Shown one piece after another: positions 51,443 to 62,418 of a stretch of 64,000 nt of DNA (positions are counted from its first letter, which is position 1; each line of letters begins with the position of its first letter). The notes under the pieces were generated by a model, which was given only the letters and a program-made list of their open reading frames with translations, was not told the DNA's origin and searched no databases. Both the position numbers and the translations under genes were made by a program. This DNA comes from Atopobium sp. oral taxon 199 str. F0494 (GTDB lineage: Bacteria; Actinomycetota; Coriobacteriia; Coriobacteriales; Atopobiaceae): NCBI RefSeq assembly GCF_000411555.1, contig NZ_KE150486.1:310001-374000 (forward strand). The letters are read 5' to 3'.

Positions 51443-53380
51443 ATGCACTCCGTACTTGATTTTCAACATGTGACGTTTAGCTATCCCGACAGCGAAACGC
51501 CCGCGCTTTCAGACATACACTTCCAGCTCAGCGAAGGAGAGTTTCTCGGTATCGTAGGGCCTTCGGGGGCAGGAAAAACGACGCTCACCTCGCTTATGTC
51601 CGGCGCGATTCCGCACCACTACCGCGGCACGCTGTATGGAGCGGTGCTGGTTGACGGGCAGGATACCTGTGACGTTACCCTGACCGACATCTCTTGTTCA
51701 ATCGGCCTCATTCTTCAGGATATTGACGCGCAGATGGTTGCCGGCATTGTAGAGGATGAACTTCTCTTCGGGCTTGAAAATTTTGATGTTCCCCGCGAGC
51801 AGATTATGGATCGTTTGACGTACGCTTTGGATACCGTTGGCATATCCGATCTGCGCTACCGCGAAATTGCGACGCTTTCCGGCGGCCAAAAGCAAAAGGT
51901 CGCCCTTGCCGCCATGTTAGCGCTGCGTCCGCGCGTGATGGTCCTTGACGAGCCGACCGCCGCCCTTGACCCCGTCTCTTCACGCACCATTTTTGAAACG
52001 CTCGCCGAGCTCAATCGCACTGAGCGCATCACGGTTATTGTCGTGGAGCAAAAGGTCGCTCTTCTCGCCACATATTGCTCACGCGCCCTCGTACTGGCAG
52101 ACGGCGCCATTGCCGCCTGCGGCTCCACAAGCGAAGTCTTTGCGCGCTCAGCGGTCTTGCGCGAACTTGGCGTTGACAGTCCTCGGGCTACACGCATTTC
52201 CAATTACCTGCGTAAACTTGGCTATGCGGACGAGAAAGACGTTTCGCTGACAGTCCAAGACGCCTGCGGCCTTGTCGCGCGCGCGGTGGGGAAGAGCAGG
52301 GGGGTCTCCTACGACGTGCAGACTCCGCTCACCTCTAAAGACGCGTCTCTTTCTCCAACGTATTTGCCGCTCATCGGTGGTCCTGTGACGGCTGCTGACA
52401 GCGGTCCATTCAAAAAGGTTCTGTCTCAGCCGGAGGGAGAGGAAGTTGAGCCATCGCTTGAGCTGCTTGACGTTTCGTTTCGCTATGAGAGCAGCAATGA
52501 CGGCGTTGACCATGTGACCTTTTCCGTAAATCCCGGTGAGATTGTGGCGCTTATCGGTCAAAACGGCGCTGGAAAGACAACCATTACCAAGCTGGTCAAC
52601 GGCTTATTGAAGCCACAAAGCGGTGATGTGCGCATTATGGGAACATCCACCGTTTCTCAGCGCACCAGCGAGATTGCCCACCACGTCAGCACGCTCTTTC
52701 AAAATCCCGACCACCAAATCTGCAAAGACACGGTTCTCGATGAGGTCGCTTTTGGACTGGAGCTCAAAGGAGTACCGCAATCAGAAGCGCATGAGCGGGC
52801 GAAAGACGTTATCGACGGCTTTGGACTTGACGCTCAGGTTTCTCCGTTTACGCTTTCTCGCGGTCAGCGCCAAATGGTAGCCTTGGCGTCCGTGGTCGTG
52901 TGCGAGCCTGACGTGCTTGTGCTCGATGAGCCGACAAGCGGCCTTGACTACCGTGAGTGCATGACCGTCATGCACGAGGTTGAAAAGCTGCGCGAGAAGG
53001 GCTGTGCCATTTTGATGGTCTGCCATGACATGGAGGTCGTTTCTGACTTTGCGAGTCGCGCGGCAGTTATGGCGCACGGTTCCCTCATCGCTGATGGTCC
53101 TCTGGCTGAAGTTTTTGCACAAGATGCTGTTATGCGCCTCGCCGCTATTGAACCGCCTCAGGTGGTACAGGTTGCGCGCGTGCTCTCGGAGCGCGTTGAC
53201 GCCGCCTATACGGGACTGACAACAGTGTCTGAGATTGGTCGGATGACTGAGCGTATTGTGAGTGACGCCACCTCTCGCGCGGCGGCCGAGAAATTTGTTA
53301 GAGAAGCCGTTGAAGAACATCATCGCCATTGCAATACCACCAAAGGCCGCGGCGGTTCGGAGGTCTCAGATGTCAGGTAG
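51443..53380 (+). CDS. ECF transporter ATPase, two fused ABC domains
   Basis: A 645-residue protein with two ABC ATPase domains. Domain 1: GPSGAGKTTLTS near residue 38, LSGGQKQKVALA near 150, VMVLDEPTAALD. Domain 2: GQNGAGKTTITK near 375, LSRGQRQMVALA near 475 (a signature with Arg for Gly, frequent in fused EcfA), VLVLDEPTSGLD. A linker of about 90 residues joins them. I choose ATG 51443 (MHSVLDFQHVTFSYP); 51395 and 51425 are in frame but have no SD. A promoter-like TTGCTG and TATACA pair (51357-51386) lies just upstream. It powers the transporter with the S gene before it and EcfT after it. Confidence 0.9.
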   Translation: MHSVLDFQHVTFSYPDSETPALSDIHFQLSEGEFLGIVGPSGAGKTTLTSLMSGAIPHHYRGTLYGAVLVDGQDTCDVTLTDISCSIGLILQDIDAQMVAGIVEDELLFGLENFDVPREQIMDRLTYALDTVGISDLRYREIATLSGGQKQKVALAAMLALRPRVMVLDEPTAALDPVSSRTIFETLAELNRTERITVIVVEQKVALLATYCSRALVLADGAIAACGSTSEVFARSAVLRELGVDSPRATRISNYLRKLGYADEKDVSLTVQDACGLVARAVGKSRGVSYDVQTPLTSKDASLSPTYLPLIGGPVTAADSGPFKKVLSQPEGEEVEPSLELLDVSFRYESSNDGVDHVTFSVNPGEIVALIGQNGAGKTTITKLVNGLLKPQSGDVRIMGTSTVSQRTSEIAHHVSTLFQNPDHQICKDTVLDEVAFGLELKGVPQSEAHERAKDVIDGFGLDAQVSPFTLSRGQRQMVALASVVVCEPDVLVLDEPTSGLDYRECMTVMHEVEKLREKGCAILMVCHDMEVVSDFASRAAVMAHGSLIADGPLAEVFAQDAVMRLAAIEPPQVVQVARVLSERVDAAYTGLTTVSEIGRMTERIVSDATSRAAAEKFVREAVEEHHRHCNTTKGRGGSEVSDVR

Positions 53381-54119
53381 CATTATTGATTACACGGAAG
53401 GCACGAGCTTTTTGCATCGCGCAAATCCGGTTGCTAAGGTCTTTCTCGCCATCGAGCTTTTCGCGGCGGGCATTGTAGCTCCCGGCTACCCTGAGATTAT
53501 TGCTGTTATCGCAGCCACGCTGCTTATCAATATCGTGGCAGGCAATGCCAAAAAGGCGTTTCGGCTCTTGGGAGCGTTTTTTGTTATAGGCGCTTGCATG
53601 TTTGTCGTTCAGGCGCTCATTGCGCGTTCGGGCACGCCGGTGTTCTACATTGTCACCGACTATGGTCTTGCTCAGGCGACAAATGTTGCGCTGCGCACCA
53701 TCGCGTTGGCGCTGCCGCTCCTTTCGATGATGAGCCTTACCCGCATGGAGGACCTGACGAGCTCCTGCGTCGAAGTGCTCCATATTCCGTATCGATACGC
53801 GTTTACCATCACTACCGCTATTCGTTTCGTCCCTGTTTTTTCGCAGGAAATGGAGAAAATCAAGGAGGCCCAGACGGCGCGCGGCGTGGAGTTTGACGCA
53901 AAAAATCCTTTTCGCCGCCTGAAACTGCAACTCCCGCTTATCGTTCCGCTGATGATTTCTTCGGTGAAAAAAGCTGACGCTACAGCGCTCTCAGCCGAAC
54001 AGCGTGGGTTTTATCTGCGCACGCGGGATTCCGCGCTCAAGCGCTATCCAATGCGTATGTCTGATGGCGTCATACTTGTTGTCGGCCTCATGTTTGTTAT
54101 TGGCGTAGCGGTTCTCTAA
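53370..54119 (+). CDS. ECF transporter T component (EcfT)
   Basis: A 249-residue membrane coupling protein. ATG 53370 follows GGAGG and overlaps the ATPase stop by 11 bases. The family features are KVFLAIELFAAGIVAPG near residue 25, PLLSMMSLTRMEDLTSSCVEVLHIPYRYAF near 112, and the cytoplasmic coupling motifs AQTARGVEF near 168 (A-R-G) and SAEQRGFYLR near 207. It completes the predicted tryptophan ECF transporter. Confidence 0.93.
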   Translation: MSGSIIDYTEGTSFLHRANPVAKVFLAIELFAAGIVAPGYPEIIAVIAATLLINIVAGNAKKAFRLLGAFFVIGACMFVVQALIARSGTPVFYIVTDYGLAQATNVALRTIALALPLLSMMSLTRMEDLTSSCVEVLHIPYRYAFTITTAIRFVPVFSQEMEKIKEAQTARGVEFDAKNPFRRLKLQLPLIVPLMISSVKKADATALSAEQRGFYLRTRDSALKRYPMRMSDGVILVVGLMFVIGVAVL

Positions 54120-56318
<2,199 letters not shown>

Positions 56319-56322
<4 letters not shown>

Positions 56323-57014
56323 GTGTGCCTTCTGACTGCAAGAACACGGTTATCAAATTCGCAACGGTTTCCTACACTTCAAAGCGGCAGGCGATTATCG
56401 AAGAGCTTGAGCGAGATCTTGACGCGCATATGCGCTTGCAAAACCCGAAGCGCTTCGCGCACAGCATTTCCGTTGGCCACATGGCCGAAACTATGGCTGT
56501 CGCATACGGGATAGATCCGTATCCCGCGCGCGTCGCAGGCATTCTCCATGACTGGGAGAAGGGCCTTTCTAACGAGGATACGCTTTTACTTGCCGAGAAG
56601 TACCAGCTTGAGATGGGCGTCGCGTATGAGAAGATTATCAGCTTGCTTCATGGTCCTCTCGCCGCGCATGAGCTTCCCAAGCTCTATCCATGGCTTTCGA
56701 AAGAGATTTTGAGCGCCATCGCAAAGCATACGACCGCTGACCTTGTGATGTCCGACCTCGATAAGATCATATATGTCGCGGACCTTATCGAGCCGCTGCG
56801 GGCATCGTATCCAGGCATTGTGCGCTCGCGTGAGCTTTTTGTACGTCATGTTTCTCTTGAGGCGCTGTATCGTGCGAGCTTTACCTCAACGCTTTTGTAC
56901 GTTGTGGAATCCGGCAAGTACTTGTATCCCAAGTCCGTTGACATATACAATGCTATGATTGGGTGCCCGCTCAAAGAGACTGAGTCGGACGTGACAAAAA
57001 GAACAGAAAGGTAG
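56319..57014 (+). CDS. yqeK: HD-domain nucleotide hydrolase YqeK
   Basis: A 231-residue HD-domain phosphohydrolase of the YqeK family, reported elsewhere to cleave Ap4A symmetrically. The metal motifs are RFAHSISVGHMAETMA (His) near residue 46, AGILHDWEKGLS (HD) near 75, LLHGPLAAHELP near 110 and KHTTADLVMSDLDKIIYVADLIE near 135. ATG 56319 overlaps the nadD stop by 4 bases. The first 25 residues are unaligned, so a later start is possible. Confidence 0.92.
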
Positions 57015-57021
57015 GGCCTTA

Positions 57022-57381
57022 ATGGCTGTAACCCCATTTGAACTTGCTCGAATCGCAGCTGTTGCCGCTGATGATAAGAAAGCGAAGGACATTCTCGTCC
57101 TTGACCTGTCCGATCAAACCGACGTCTGCGATTATTTTGTCATCTGCACCGGAGATAACGCTCGCATGGCCGACTCCATCGTGGACGAAATCCGCGAGAA
57201 GATCCGTAAAAATACTGGTCTTAGCCCGCTTTCCACAGAAGGCCGCGAAGGCTTGAAATGGATTCTTGTGGACTACGGTTCCGTTGTCGTTCATGTATTT
57301 CAGCCGGAAGTGCGAGACTATTACCGCTTGGAGCGCCTGTGGGAAGACGCGCCGCGCGTTGACGTTGGTCTTGAAGCGTAG
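57022..57381 (+). CDS. rsfS: ribosomal silencing factor RsfS
   Basis: A 119-residue RsfS/Iojap protein that binds L14 and blocks subunit joining in starvation. Signature blocks: ILVLDLSDQTDVCDYFVICTGDNARMADSI near residue 25, EGREGLKWILVDYGSVVVHVF near 75 (G-W-x-L-x-D-x-G-x-V-x-V-H-x-F) and YYRLERLW near 102. The ATG follows AGAAAGGTAGG, seven bases after the yqeK stop. It converges with dinB 11 bases away without an evident terminator. Confidence 0.95.
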   Translation: MAVTPFELARIAAVAADDKKAKDILVLDLSDQTDVCDYFVICTGDNARMADSIVDEIREKIRKNTGLSPLSTEGREGLKWILVDYGSVVVHVFQPEVRDYYRLERLWEDAPRVDVGLEA

Positions 57382-57391
57382 AAAGCAGCTG

Positions 57392-58747
57392 CTATACGTC
57401 ACTTTTGCCCATGGGCATGGTATCCGAGACGCGGTCTTCAAAGCGGAGATCGCGTCCGTACTTTATAACGTCACTTCCGAATTTGTCCTTTAAGGCGTCG
57501 GTCACGCCGGAAAGGGGAGGTCGATGAGAGCGTGTCTTCTTTTTGCCCTGTCGGATGGCGTCTGAGGGCGTAAGGTCCTGCTCATCAAAAAGCGCCGGCT
57601 GTATCGGCTTTTGCGCGCCGGCGTCAAAACCGCTGACACCAACTCCTAAAAGGCGCACCGGCTGACCGTTATGCCAGACTTCCTGCAGGAGCTCTTCTGC
57701 GACAGGGCCAAACTGATCCTCCTGGTCAGTCATGGCGGAAAGTGTTTTTTGCGCGGTGTGCGATGAAGAGACGGAGTTTTTTACCTTGAGCGTTACGGTA
57801 CAACCCTTCAGTCCGTTTTTTCTGAGGCGCCGTCCGACGATACATGAGATGTGGCGTATGGCGGCGCGGATCTCTGTTTCATCGGTAAGGTCTTCCTTGA
57901 AGGTGCGCTCGTTTGATACGGATTTGGCTTCACTGGGCGCCGCCGCTTCGGACACGACTGACACCTCAAGGCCACCGGCGCGCCGGATGAGACGGGGACC
58001 GCTGACGCCAAGCGCTCCCTCAAGGCGAGCTATATTGGCGCGGGACAGCTCTCCAAGCGTTTTGATGCCAAACGAATGCAATACCTTCGCTGTTGAAGGA
58101 CCGATGCCGCTCATGGTCTCAACGGGAAGAGGAGCCAGAAAACGCCGCTCGCTTCCAGGAAGCACCACGGTGAGCCCGCGTGGTTTTTCTCGCTCGGAAG
58201 CGATTTTGGCGACCGTCTTGTTGACTCCAAGACCGATTGAGCAGGTAATCCCAAGTTCGGCGACGCGGCGCTGAATGCGCCGGCAAATTTCGATGGGATG
58301 CTCGCGAGAAAACCGACCGGGCGTGACGTCAAAAAAGGCTTCGTCAATGGAGACCTGCTCAACGAGGGGTGTTTCATCAAGAAGAATGGACATGACGTTT
58401 TGACTCAGCTCTTTGTAGCGAGCGTAGGAACCGGACGTCCAGATTGCCTGAGGGCACAGGCGTGCCGCTGTAGCGGAGGGCATGGCCGAGTGGACGCCGA
58501 ACGTTCGAGCTTCGTAGGAAGCTGTTGAGACGACGCCTCGCTTGTGAGGAGAGCCTCCCACGATAACGGGTTTTCCTCTCCAGTCAGGGTGGTCAAGCTG
58601 TTCAACGGAGGCGAAAAAAGCGTCGAGATCCATAAGGCCTATGGCGGGAGCGTCCCACCTATCAGCGTTGTTTACATCAGCGCTCTCAAAAGATGCGCTC
58701 TTCTCGCTGGAGGGTGGCATACCGGGTCTGTTTCGTATCTCTTTCAT
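57392..58747 (-). CDS. dinB: DNA polymerase IV (Y-family)
   Basis: Error-prone translesion polymerase. ATG 58747 gives 451 residues (MKEIRNRPGMPPSSEK and on); the polymerase begins at LMDLDAFFASVEQLDHP near residue 37 with catalytic Asp. SIDEAFFDVTP near 132 holds the second acidic pair, and CSIGLGVNKTVAKIASE follows. The little-finger domain follows, with QPALFDEQD near 395 resembling a beta-clamp binding peptide. A LexA-like box lies 44-57 bases upstream. TATACT lies 7-12 bases before the ATG, so the mRNA may be leaderless. Confidence 0.93.
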   Translation of the reverse strand: MKEIRNRPGMPPSSEKSASFESADVNNADRWDAPAIGLMDLDAFFASVEQLDHPDWRGKPVIVGGSPHKRGVVSTASYEARTFGVHSAMPSATAARLCPQAIWTSGSYARYKELSQNVMSILLDETPLVEQVSIDEAFFDVTPGRFSREHPIEICRRIQRRVAELGITCSIGLGVNKTVAKIASEREKPRGLTVVLPGSERRFLAPLPVETMSGIGPSTAKVLHSFGIKTLGELSRANIARLEGALGVSGPRLIRRAGGLEVSVVSEAAAPSEAKSVSNERTFKEDLTDETEIRAAIRHISCIVGRRLRKNGLKGCTVTLKVKNSVSSSHTAQKTLSAMTDQEDQFGPVAEELLQEVWHNGQPVRLLGVGVSGFDAGAQKPIQPALFDEQDLTPSDAIRQGKKKTRSHRPPLSGVTDALKDKFGSDVIKYGRDLRFEDRVSDTMPMGKSDV

Positions 58748-58790
58748 GCCACAAGTATAGTGCATTTATAGGGTGCATGTTCGATAAAAC

Positions 58791-58804
58791 AGAACAAATG
58801 TTTC
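58791..58804 (-). promoter_or_regulatory. LexA/DinR-type SOS box upstream of dinB
   Basis: AGAACAAATGTTTC matches the Gram-positive SOS consensus CGAACRNRYGTTYC at 13 of 14 positions. It lies about 44-57 bases upstream of the dinB ATG, near the expected -35 side of the TATACT hexamer at 58754-58759. SOS control of dinB is therefore likely. Confidence 0.7.
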
Positions 58805-58848
58805 ATGGATATTGAGTCGTGCTCATTTTGCGAGGTTAAAAATATATC

Positions 58849-58876
58849 TTGCGAGGTGAACGCATTGCTGTAAACT
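58849..58876 (+). promoter_or_regulatory. probable rpsP operon promoter
   Basis: TTGCGA (58849-58854) and TAAACT (58871-58876) are 16 bases apart, about 75 bases before rpsP. The box TTGCGAGGT occurs twice in tandem, at about 58829 and 58849, so the -35 region may also be an operator. Confidence 0.5.
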
Positions 58877-58949
58877 AGTAATCCGTTTGTGGCTTTGCGG
58901 TGCAGCCTATCAACCAAACCGATGCGCCGCTTGACTGAAGGAGTTTTCA

Positions 58950-59315
58950 TTGGCAGTTAAGATTCGTCTGGCCCGTCATGGTGCCAAGAAGCGTCCGTAT
59001 TATCGCGTTGTCGTTGCTGATGGCCGTATGCCTCGCGACGGTCGTTACATTGAGGAGATCGGTCGCTACAACCCTCTGACCAGCCCCAAGACGATTGACA
59101 TCAATCTTGAGAAAGTCGACGAGTGGGTCTCTAAGGGCGCTCAGCCTTCCAATACAGTCTCTCACCTGATTGAGATTGTTCGCACTGGCGCTCCCGTTGC
59201 AGAGAAGAAGGCTAAGCCTTCCAAGAAAGCACAGGCTAAAGCCGCTGCAGCTGCTGAGGCTGCCGCAGAAGAGGCCGCCGCTGAAGCAGAGGCTACCGAG
59301 GCGGAAACCGAGTAA
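58950..59315 (+). CDS. rpsP: 30S ribosomal protein S16
   Basis: A 121-residue S16: [41 protein letters not shown] is the family core (residues 2-42). The start codon is TTG 58950, with AAGGAG nine bases upstream; no ATG or GTG is available. The last 40 residues are an Ala/Glu/Lys-rich extension typical of actinobacterial S16. It leads the conserved block rpsP-khpA-rimM-trmD. Confidence 0.97.
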   Translation: MAVKIRLARHGAKKRPYYRVVVADGRMPRDGRYIEEIGRYNPLTSPKTIDINLEKVDEWVSKGAQPSNTVSHLIEIVRTGAPVAEKKAKPSKKAQAKAAAAAEAAAEEAAAEAEATEAETE

Positions 59316-59317
59316 CC

Positions 59318-59620
59318 GTGGCAGAAGACAGTATTGAATCGCTTGACGACGCTGCTCTAGAGTCGTTTTCAGAGATGCCTTCCGATAAGGTCGCCGATCT
59401 TGTGGAGTACATCGTGTGCGGTCTCGTTGATGACGAGAGCGCCGTATCGCTTGATGTGACCGATCATGAAGACGGCGCCCTCATTGAGGTGACGTGTTCT
59501 GAAGAAGACGCCGGCCGCGTTATCGGCCGCAAGGGCCGTACCATCAAAGCTATCCGTACGCTCGCGCGCGCTTTAGGTCAGCGCGTTGGTACTGCGGTAG
59601 ATGTTGAGGTTGTAGGCTAA
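59318..59620 (+). CDS. khpA: KH-domain RNA-binding protein KhpA
   Basis: A 100-residue protein with one KH domain. The GxxG loop is VIGRKGRTIKAIRTLARAL near residue 70. KhpA partners with KhpB in binding many small RNAs and affects cell length in Gram-positive bacteria. The GTG start is 2 bases after rpsP. The first 25 residues are acidic (EDSIESLDDAALESF) and longer than usual, and a later start at the MPSDKVADLVEYIV segment would give the normal 80-residue form. Confidence 0.93.
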   Translation: MAEDSIESLDDAALESFSEMPSDKVADLVEYIVCGLVDDESAVSLDVTDHEDGALIEVTCSEEDAGRVIGRKGRTIKAIRTLARALGQRVGTAVDVEVVG

Positions 59621-59623
59621 AGC

Positions 59624-60157
59624 GTGCGCAAGCGGTATCGGGCTCTTGCTCAAGTCGTTAAAACGCATGGAAAACGGGGGGAGGTCGTGGCTATTCCTGT
59701 TCACGGTCTTTCTTCTGTTATAACGTCGGGCATGCGCGTGGTGCCCGTGCCTCCCTCGCTTACGGGTCCGCGTGAGTATGAGGTTGGCTTTGTTGCCTCA
59801 GACCAAGAGCGAGGATGTCTCATCTCCTTGGAAGGGGTTACGTCCATCAAAGATGCGGAAGCGCTTGTTGGCAAGACGCTTCTTGTGTGCGAATCGGACT
59901 TGCCTGAGGACTTTGAGCTGCATGACAGGGCTTCACTGCTTGCACGGGAAGTCGTTGACAAACACTTTGGCTCGCTCGGTACGATTACCGACGTGCTGGT
60001 TTTACCCGCCCATGACGTATGGGTGGTTACCGGGTCTAAAGGCGAGATTCTCATACCCGTGGTTGACGCTTTTATCCGTGACGTCTCAGCCGGAAAAGCC
60101 ATTTGCGTAGAGATACCAAGCGGCCTTATTGAGCAGGAAGAAGGAGATGACGCATGA
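59624..60157 (+). CDS. rimM: ribosome maturation factor RimM
   Basis: A 177-residue 16S rRNA processing factor. The N-terminal domain has ALAQVVKTHGKRGEVVAIPVHG near residue 6; the PRC-barrel domain begins near 100 with HFGSLGTITDVLVLPAHDVWVV and GEILIPVVDAFI near 140, the conserved I-P-x-x-x-x-F/V-I block. A GTG start lies 3 bases after the khpA stop. It overlaps trmD by 4 bases. Confidence 0.94.
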   Translation: MRKRYRALAQVVKTHGKRGEVVAIPVHGLSSVITSGMRVVPVPPSLTGPREYEVGFVASDQERGCLISLEGVTSIKDAEALVGKTLLVCESDLPEDFELHDRASLLAREVVDKHFGSLGTITDVLVLPAHDVWVVTGSKGEILIPVVDAFIRDVSAGKAICVEIPSGLIEQEEGDDA

Positions 60158-60927
60158 TGCGCTTTGATACGCTTTCGGTATTCCCTGAAGTTTTTGCTCC
60201 GTACCTCAACGCGTCCATCATGGGCCGCGCTCAAAAAGCTCATATTTTTGAATTTCACGCCTATGACCTGCGCGACTGGACATACGATCGCCATCACAGC
60301 GTAGACGACGCGCCATTTGGCGGCGGCCAAGGCATGCTGATGAAACCGGCACCTATTTTTGAAGCGGTGCGCGATCTTACCTCGCGTGCAACCGACCATG
60401 TTCATGTGGTGTTCTTCTCTCCGGCTGGAGCTCCGTATTGTCAAAAGACAGCTGAGCGCTTGTCCGCCCAAGAGCACCTGCTCTTTGTGTGCGGTCGCTA
60501 CGAGGGAATGGATGAGCGCTGTTTTGAGCTTGCCGATGAAGTTATTTCACTCGGCGATTACGTGCTTACCGGCGGAGAATTGGCGGCGCTTACGGTCATC
60601 GATTCGGTGACGCGGCTGCTTCCGGGGGCTTTAGGAGACGAGATGAGCTCGCAAGACGAGTCCTTTTCTGAGGGGCTTTTGGAGTATGCTCAATACACAC
60701 GGCCGGCTGATTACGAGGGGCGTCTCGTGCCTTCCGTTCTCCTTTCAGGCGATCACGGCGCTGTTGATCGTTGGAGGCGCGCCTCCGCTCTTGAGCGTAC
60801 TGCCCGCTGGAGGCCGGATCTTCTCGCCACAGTCCCATTGAGCGACGATGAGCGGGCATTTGTTGAAGAAATCCAGGCGCGTGAATGTAAGCAGGACGTA
60901 CAGAGGGGAGACGCAGCAGATGAGTAA
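60154..60927 (+). CDS. trmD: tRNA (guanine-37-N1)-methyltransferase
   Basis: A 257-residue SPOUT methyltransferase for m1G37. Motifs: DTLSVFPEVFAPYLNASIMGRAQ near residue 5, DDAPFGGGQGMLMKPAPIFEA near 52, LLFVCGRYEGMDERCFELADEVISLGDYVLTGGELAAL near 108 (trefoil-knot cofactor site, described by its ends), and LLEYAQYTRP near 170. The second ATG at 60157 is an alternative start. It overlaps lepB by 8 bases. Confidence 0.96.
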   Translation: MMRFDTLSVFPEVFAPYLNASIMGRAQKAHIFEFHAYDLRDWTYDRHHSVDDAPFGGGQGMLMKPAPIFEAVRDLTSRATDHVHVVFFSPAGAPYCQKTAERLSAQEHLLFVCGRYEGMDERCFELADEVISLGDYVLTGGELAALTVIDSVTRLLPGALGDEMSSQDESFSEGLLEYAQYTRPADYEGRLVPSVLLSGDHGAVDRWRRASALERTARWRPDLLATVPLSDDERAFVEEIQARECKQDVQRGDAADE

Positions 60928-61480
60928 CGCTGATAAGCCAATTCGCAACAGCAACGCGCTGCTCGACTACGTCTGGATTATCCTTACAGCCATCGTGATT
61001 ACCATACTTTTGCGGTTCTTCGTGTTTGACGTTTTCACCGTGCCAACCGGTTCAATGCTTGACACCATTCAAGAAGGGGATCTTTTAGTAGGGGAGAAAA
61101 TCACCCTCCATTTTGACCCGCCGAAGCGCGGCGATGTCGTTACCTTCTACAGCCCAATCAAAAAAGATACGATGCTGGTCAAACGTGTCATCGCAACGGC
61201 AGGTCAAACGGTTGATTTGCGTGACGGCGCGGTGTACGTTGATGGGGAGAAGCTCGACGAGCCGTATACGGAAGGCAAGCCAAGCAATTCTCTGGCGGAT
61301 CAGCCGGGCGCGCGTATTACCGACTATCCCTATACTGTTCCTGACGGATGCGTTTTTGTCATGGGGGACAACCGGACCAATTCGCTTGATTCGCGATTCT
61401 TCGGGCCCGTTCCTCTTGAAACTATCACTACCAAGACACTGTTTATCTTCTGGCCGTTCAACCATGCCCGAGGCCTTTAG
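60920..61480 (+). CDS. lepB: signal peptidase I
   Basis: A 186-residue type I signal peptidase. ATG 60920 begins [12 protein letters not shown]; one transmembrane helix ([24 protein letters not shown]) covers about residues 13-36. The catalytic Ser is in [14 protein letters not shown] near 44. The Lys general base lies in [20 protein letters not shown] near 84. [21 protein letters not shown] near 145 is box E. The enzyme cleaves exported proteins outside the membrane. Its place after trmD matches other actinobacteria. Confidence 0.95.
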   Translation: MSNADKPIRNSNALLDYVWIILTAIVITILLRFFVFDVFTVPTGSMLDTIQEGDLLVGEKITLHFDPPKRGDVVTFYSPIKKDTMLVKRVIATAGQTVDLRDGAVYVDGEKLDEPYTEGKPSNSLADQPGARITDYPYTVPDGCVFVMGDNRTNSLDSRFFGPVPLETITTKTLFIFWPFNHARGL

Positions 61481-61506
61481 CGCCCGGACCTAAGAGAAAG
61501 ACGGAT

Positions 61507-62418
61507 ATGAGTACTACGCCGCTTACATTCCAGGATATGATTTTGGCGCTGGAACATTATTGGGCAGACAAAGGCTGCACCGTCATGCAGCCCTACGATT
61601 CTGAAGTCGGTGCCGGCACCTTCCACACCGCCACGATTCTTCGCTCGCTGGGACCTGACGCGTGGCGTACCTGCTATCCGCAGCCATGTCGCCGTCCGGC
61701 CGATGGACGTTATGGCGAGAATCCCAACCGACTGCAGCACTACTATCAGTTCCAGGTGCTCATCAAACCGTCACCGGAAGACTCGCAGGATTTGTATCTT
61801 GGATCCCTTGCGGCTATCGGCCTTGACCCGAAAGACCATGACGTGCGCTTTGTAGAGGACGACTGGGAGAGTCCAACGCTTGGCGCGTGGGGCCTTGGAT
61901 GGGAAGTTTGGCTGAACGGCATGGAGGTCACGCAGTTCACCTATTTCCAGCAGGTCGGAGGCATTGAAGTCGATCCAGTGCCCGTTGAGATTACCTATGG
62001 TCTTGAGCGCATCGCCATGTACGCCCAGGGCGTTGACTCCGTTTACGATCTTGTCTGGAGCTATCTTCCCGACGGAACGCCAATGACATACGGTGAGGTC
62101 TTTCTGGAGAACGAGCGTGAATTTTCAACCTATAACTTTGAGGTTGCCAACGTGGAACTCATGCGCGAGAAGTTCGATGAATACGAGGCGGAGTGCCACG
62201 CTTGTCTTGAACGCAAACTTCCACTGCCTGCCTATGACTGCGTCATGAAGTGCTCCCACGCCTTTAATCTGCTTGATTCCCGCGGCGCTCTTTCTGCTGT
62301 GGAGCGCGCCAACTACATTCTTCGCGTGCGCACCATCGCCAAAGCGTGCTGCGAGTCATATCTGGAAGAGGTGGCTGATCAAAACGATGATCGGCACAAC
62401 ACGAAGGAGGTGGCCTGA
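61507..62418 (+). CDS. glyQ: glycyl-tRNA synthetase alpha subunit
   Basis: A 303-residue catalytic subunit of the tetrameric alpha2-beta2 GlyRS. Family features: [33 protein letters not shown] near residue 8, [28 protein letters not shown] near 64 and [12 protein letters not shown] near 175. The tail [17 protein letters not shown] is slightly extended. ATG 61507 has AGAGAAAGACGG upstream. The TGA stop overlaps the glyS ATG (ATGA), so synthesis of both subunits is coupled. Confidence 0.97.
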   Translation: MSTTPLTFQDMILALEHYWADKGCTVMQPYDSEVGAGTFHTATILRSLGPDAWRTCYPQPCRRPADGRYGENPNRLQHYYQFQVLIKPSPEDSQDLYLGSLAAIGLDPKDHDVRFVEDDWESPTLGAWGLGWEVWLNGMEVTQFTYFQQVGGIEVDPVPVEITYGLERIAMYAQGVDSVYDLVWSYLPDGTPMTYGEVFLENEREFSTYNFEVANVELMREKFDEYEAECHACLERKLPLPAYDCVMKCSHAFNLLDSRGALSAVERANYILRVRTIAKACCESYLEEVADQNDDRHNTKEVA

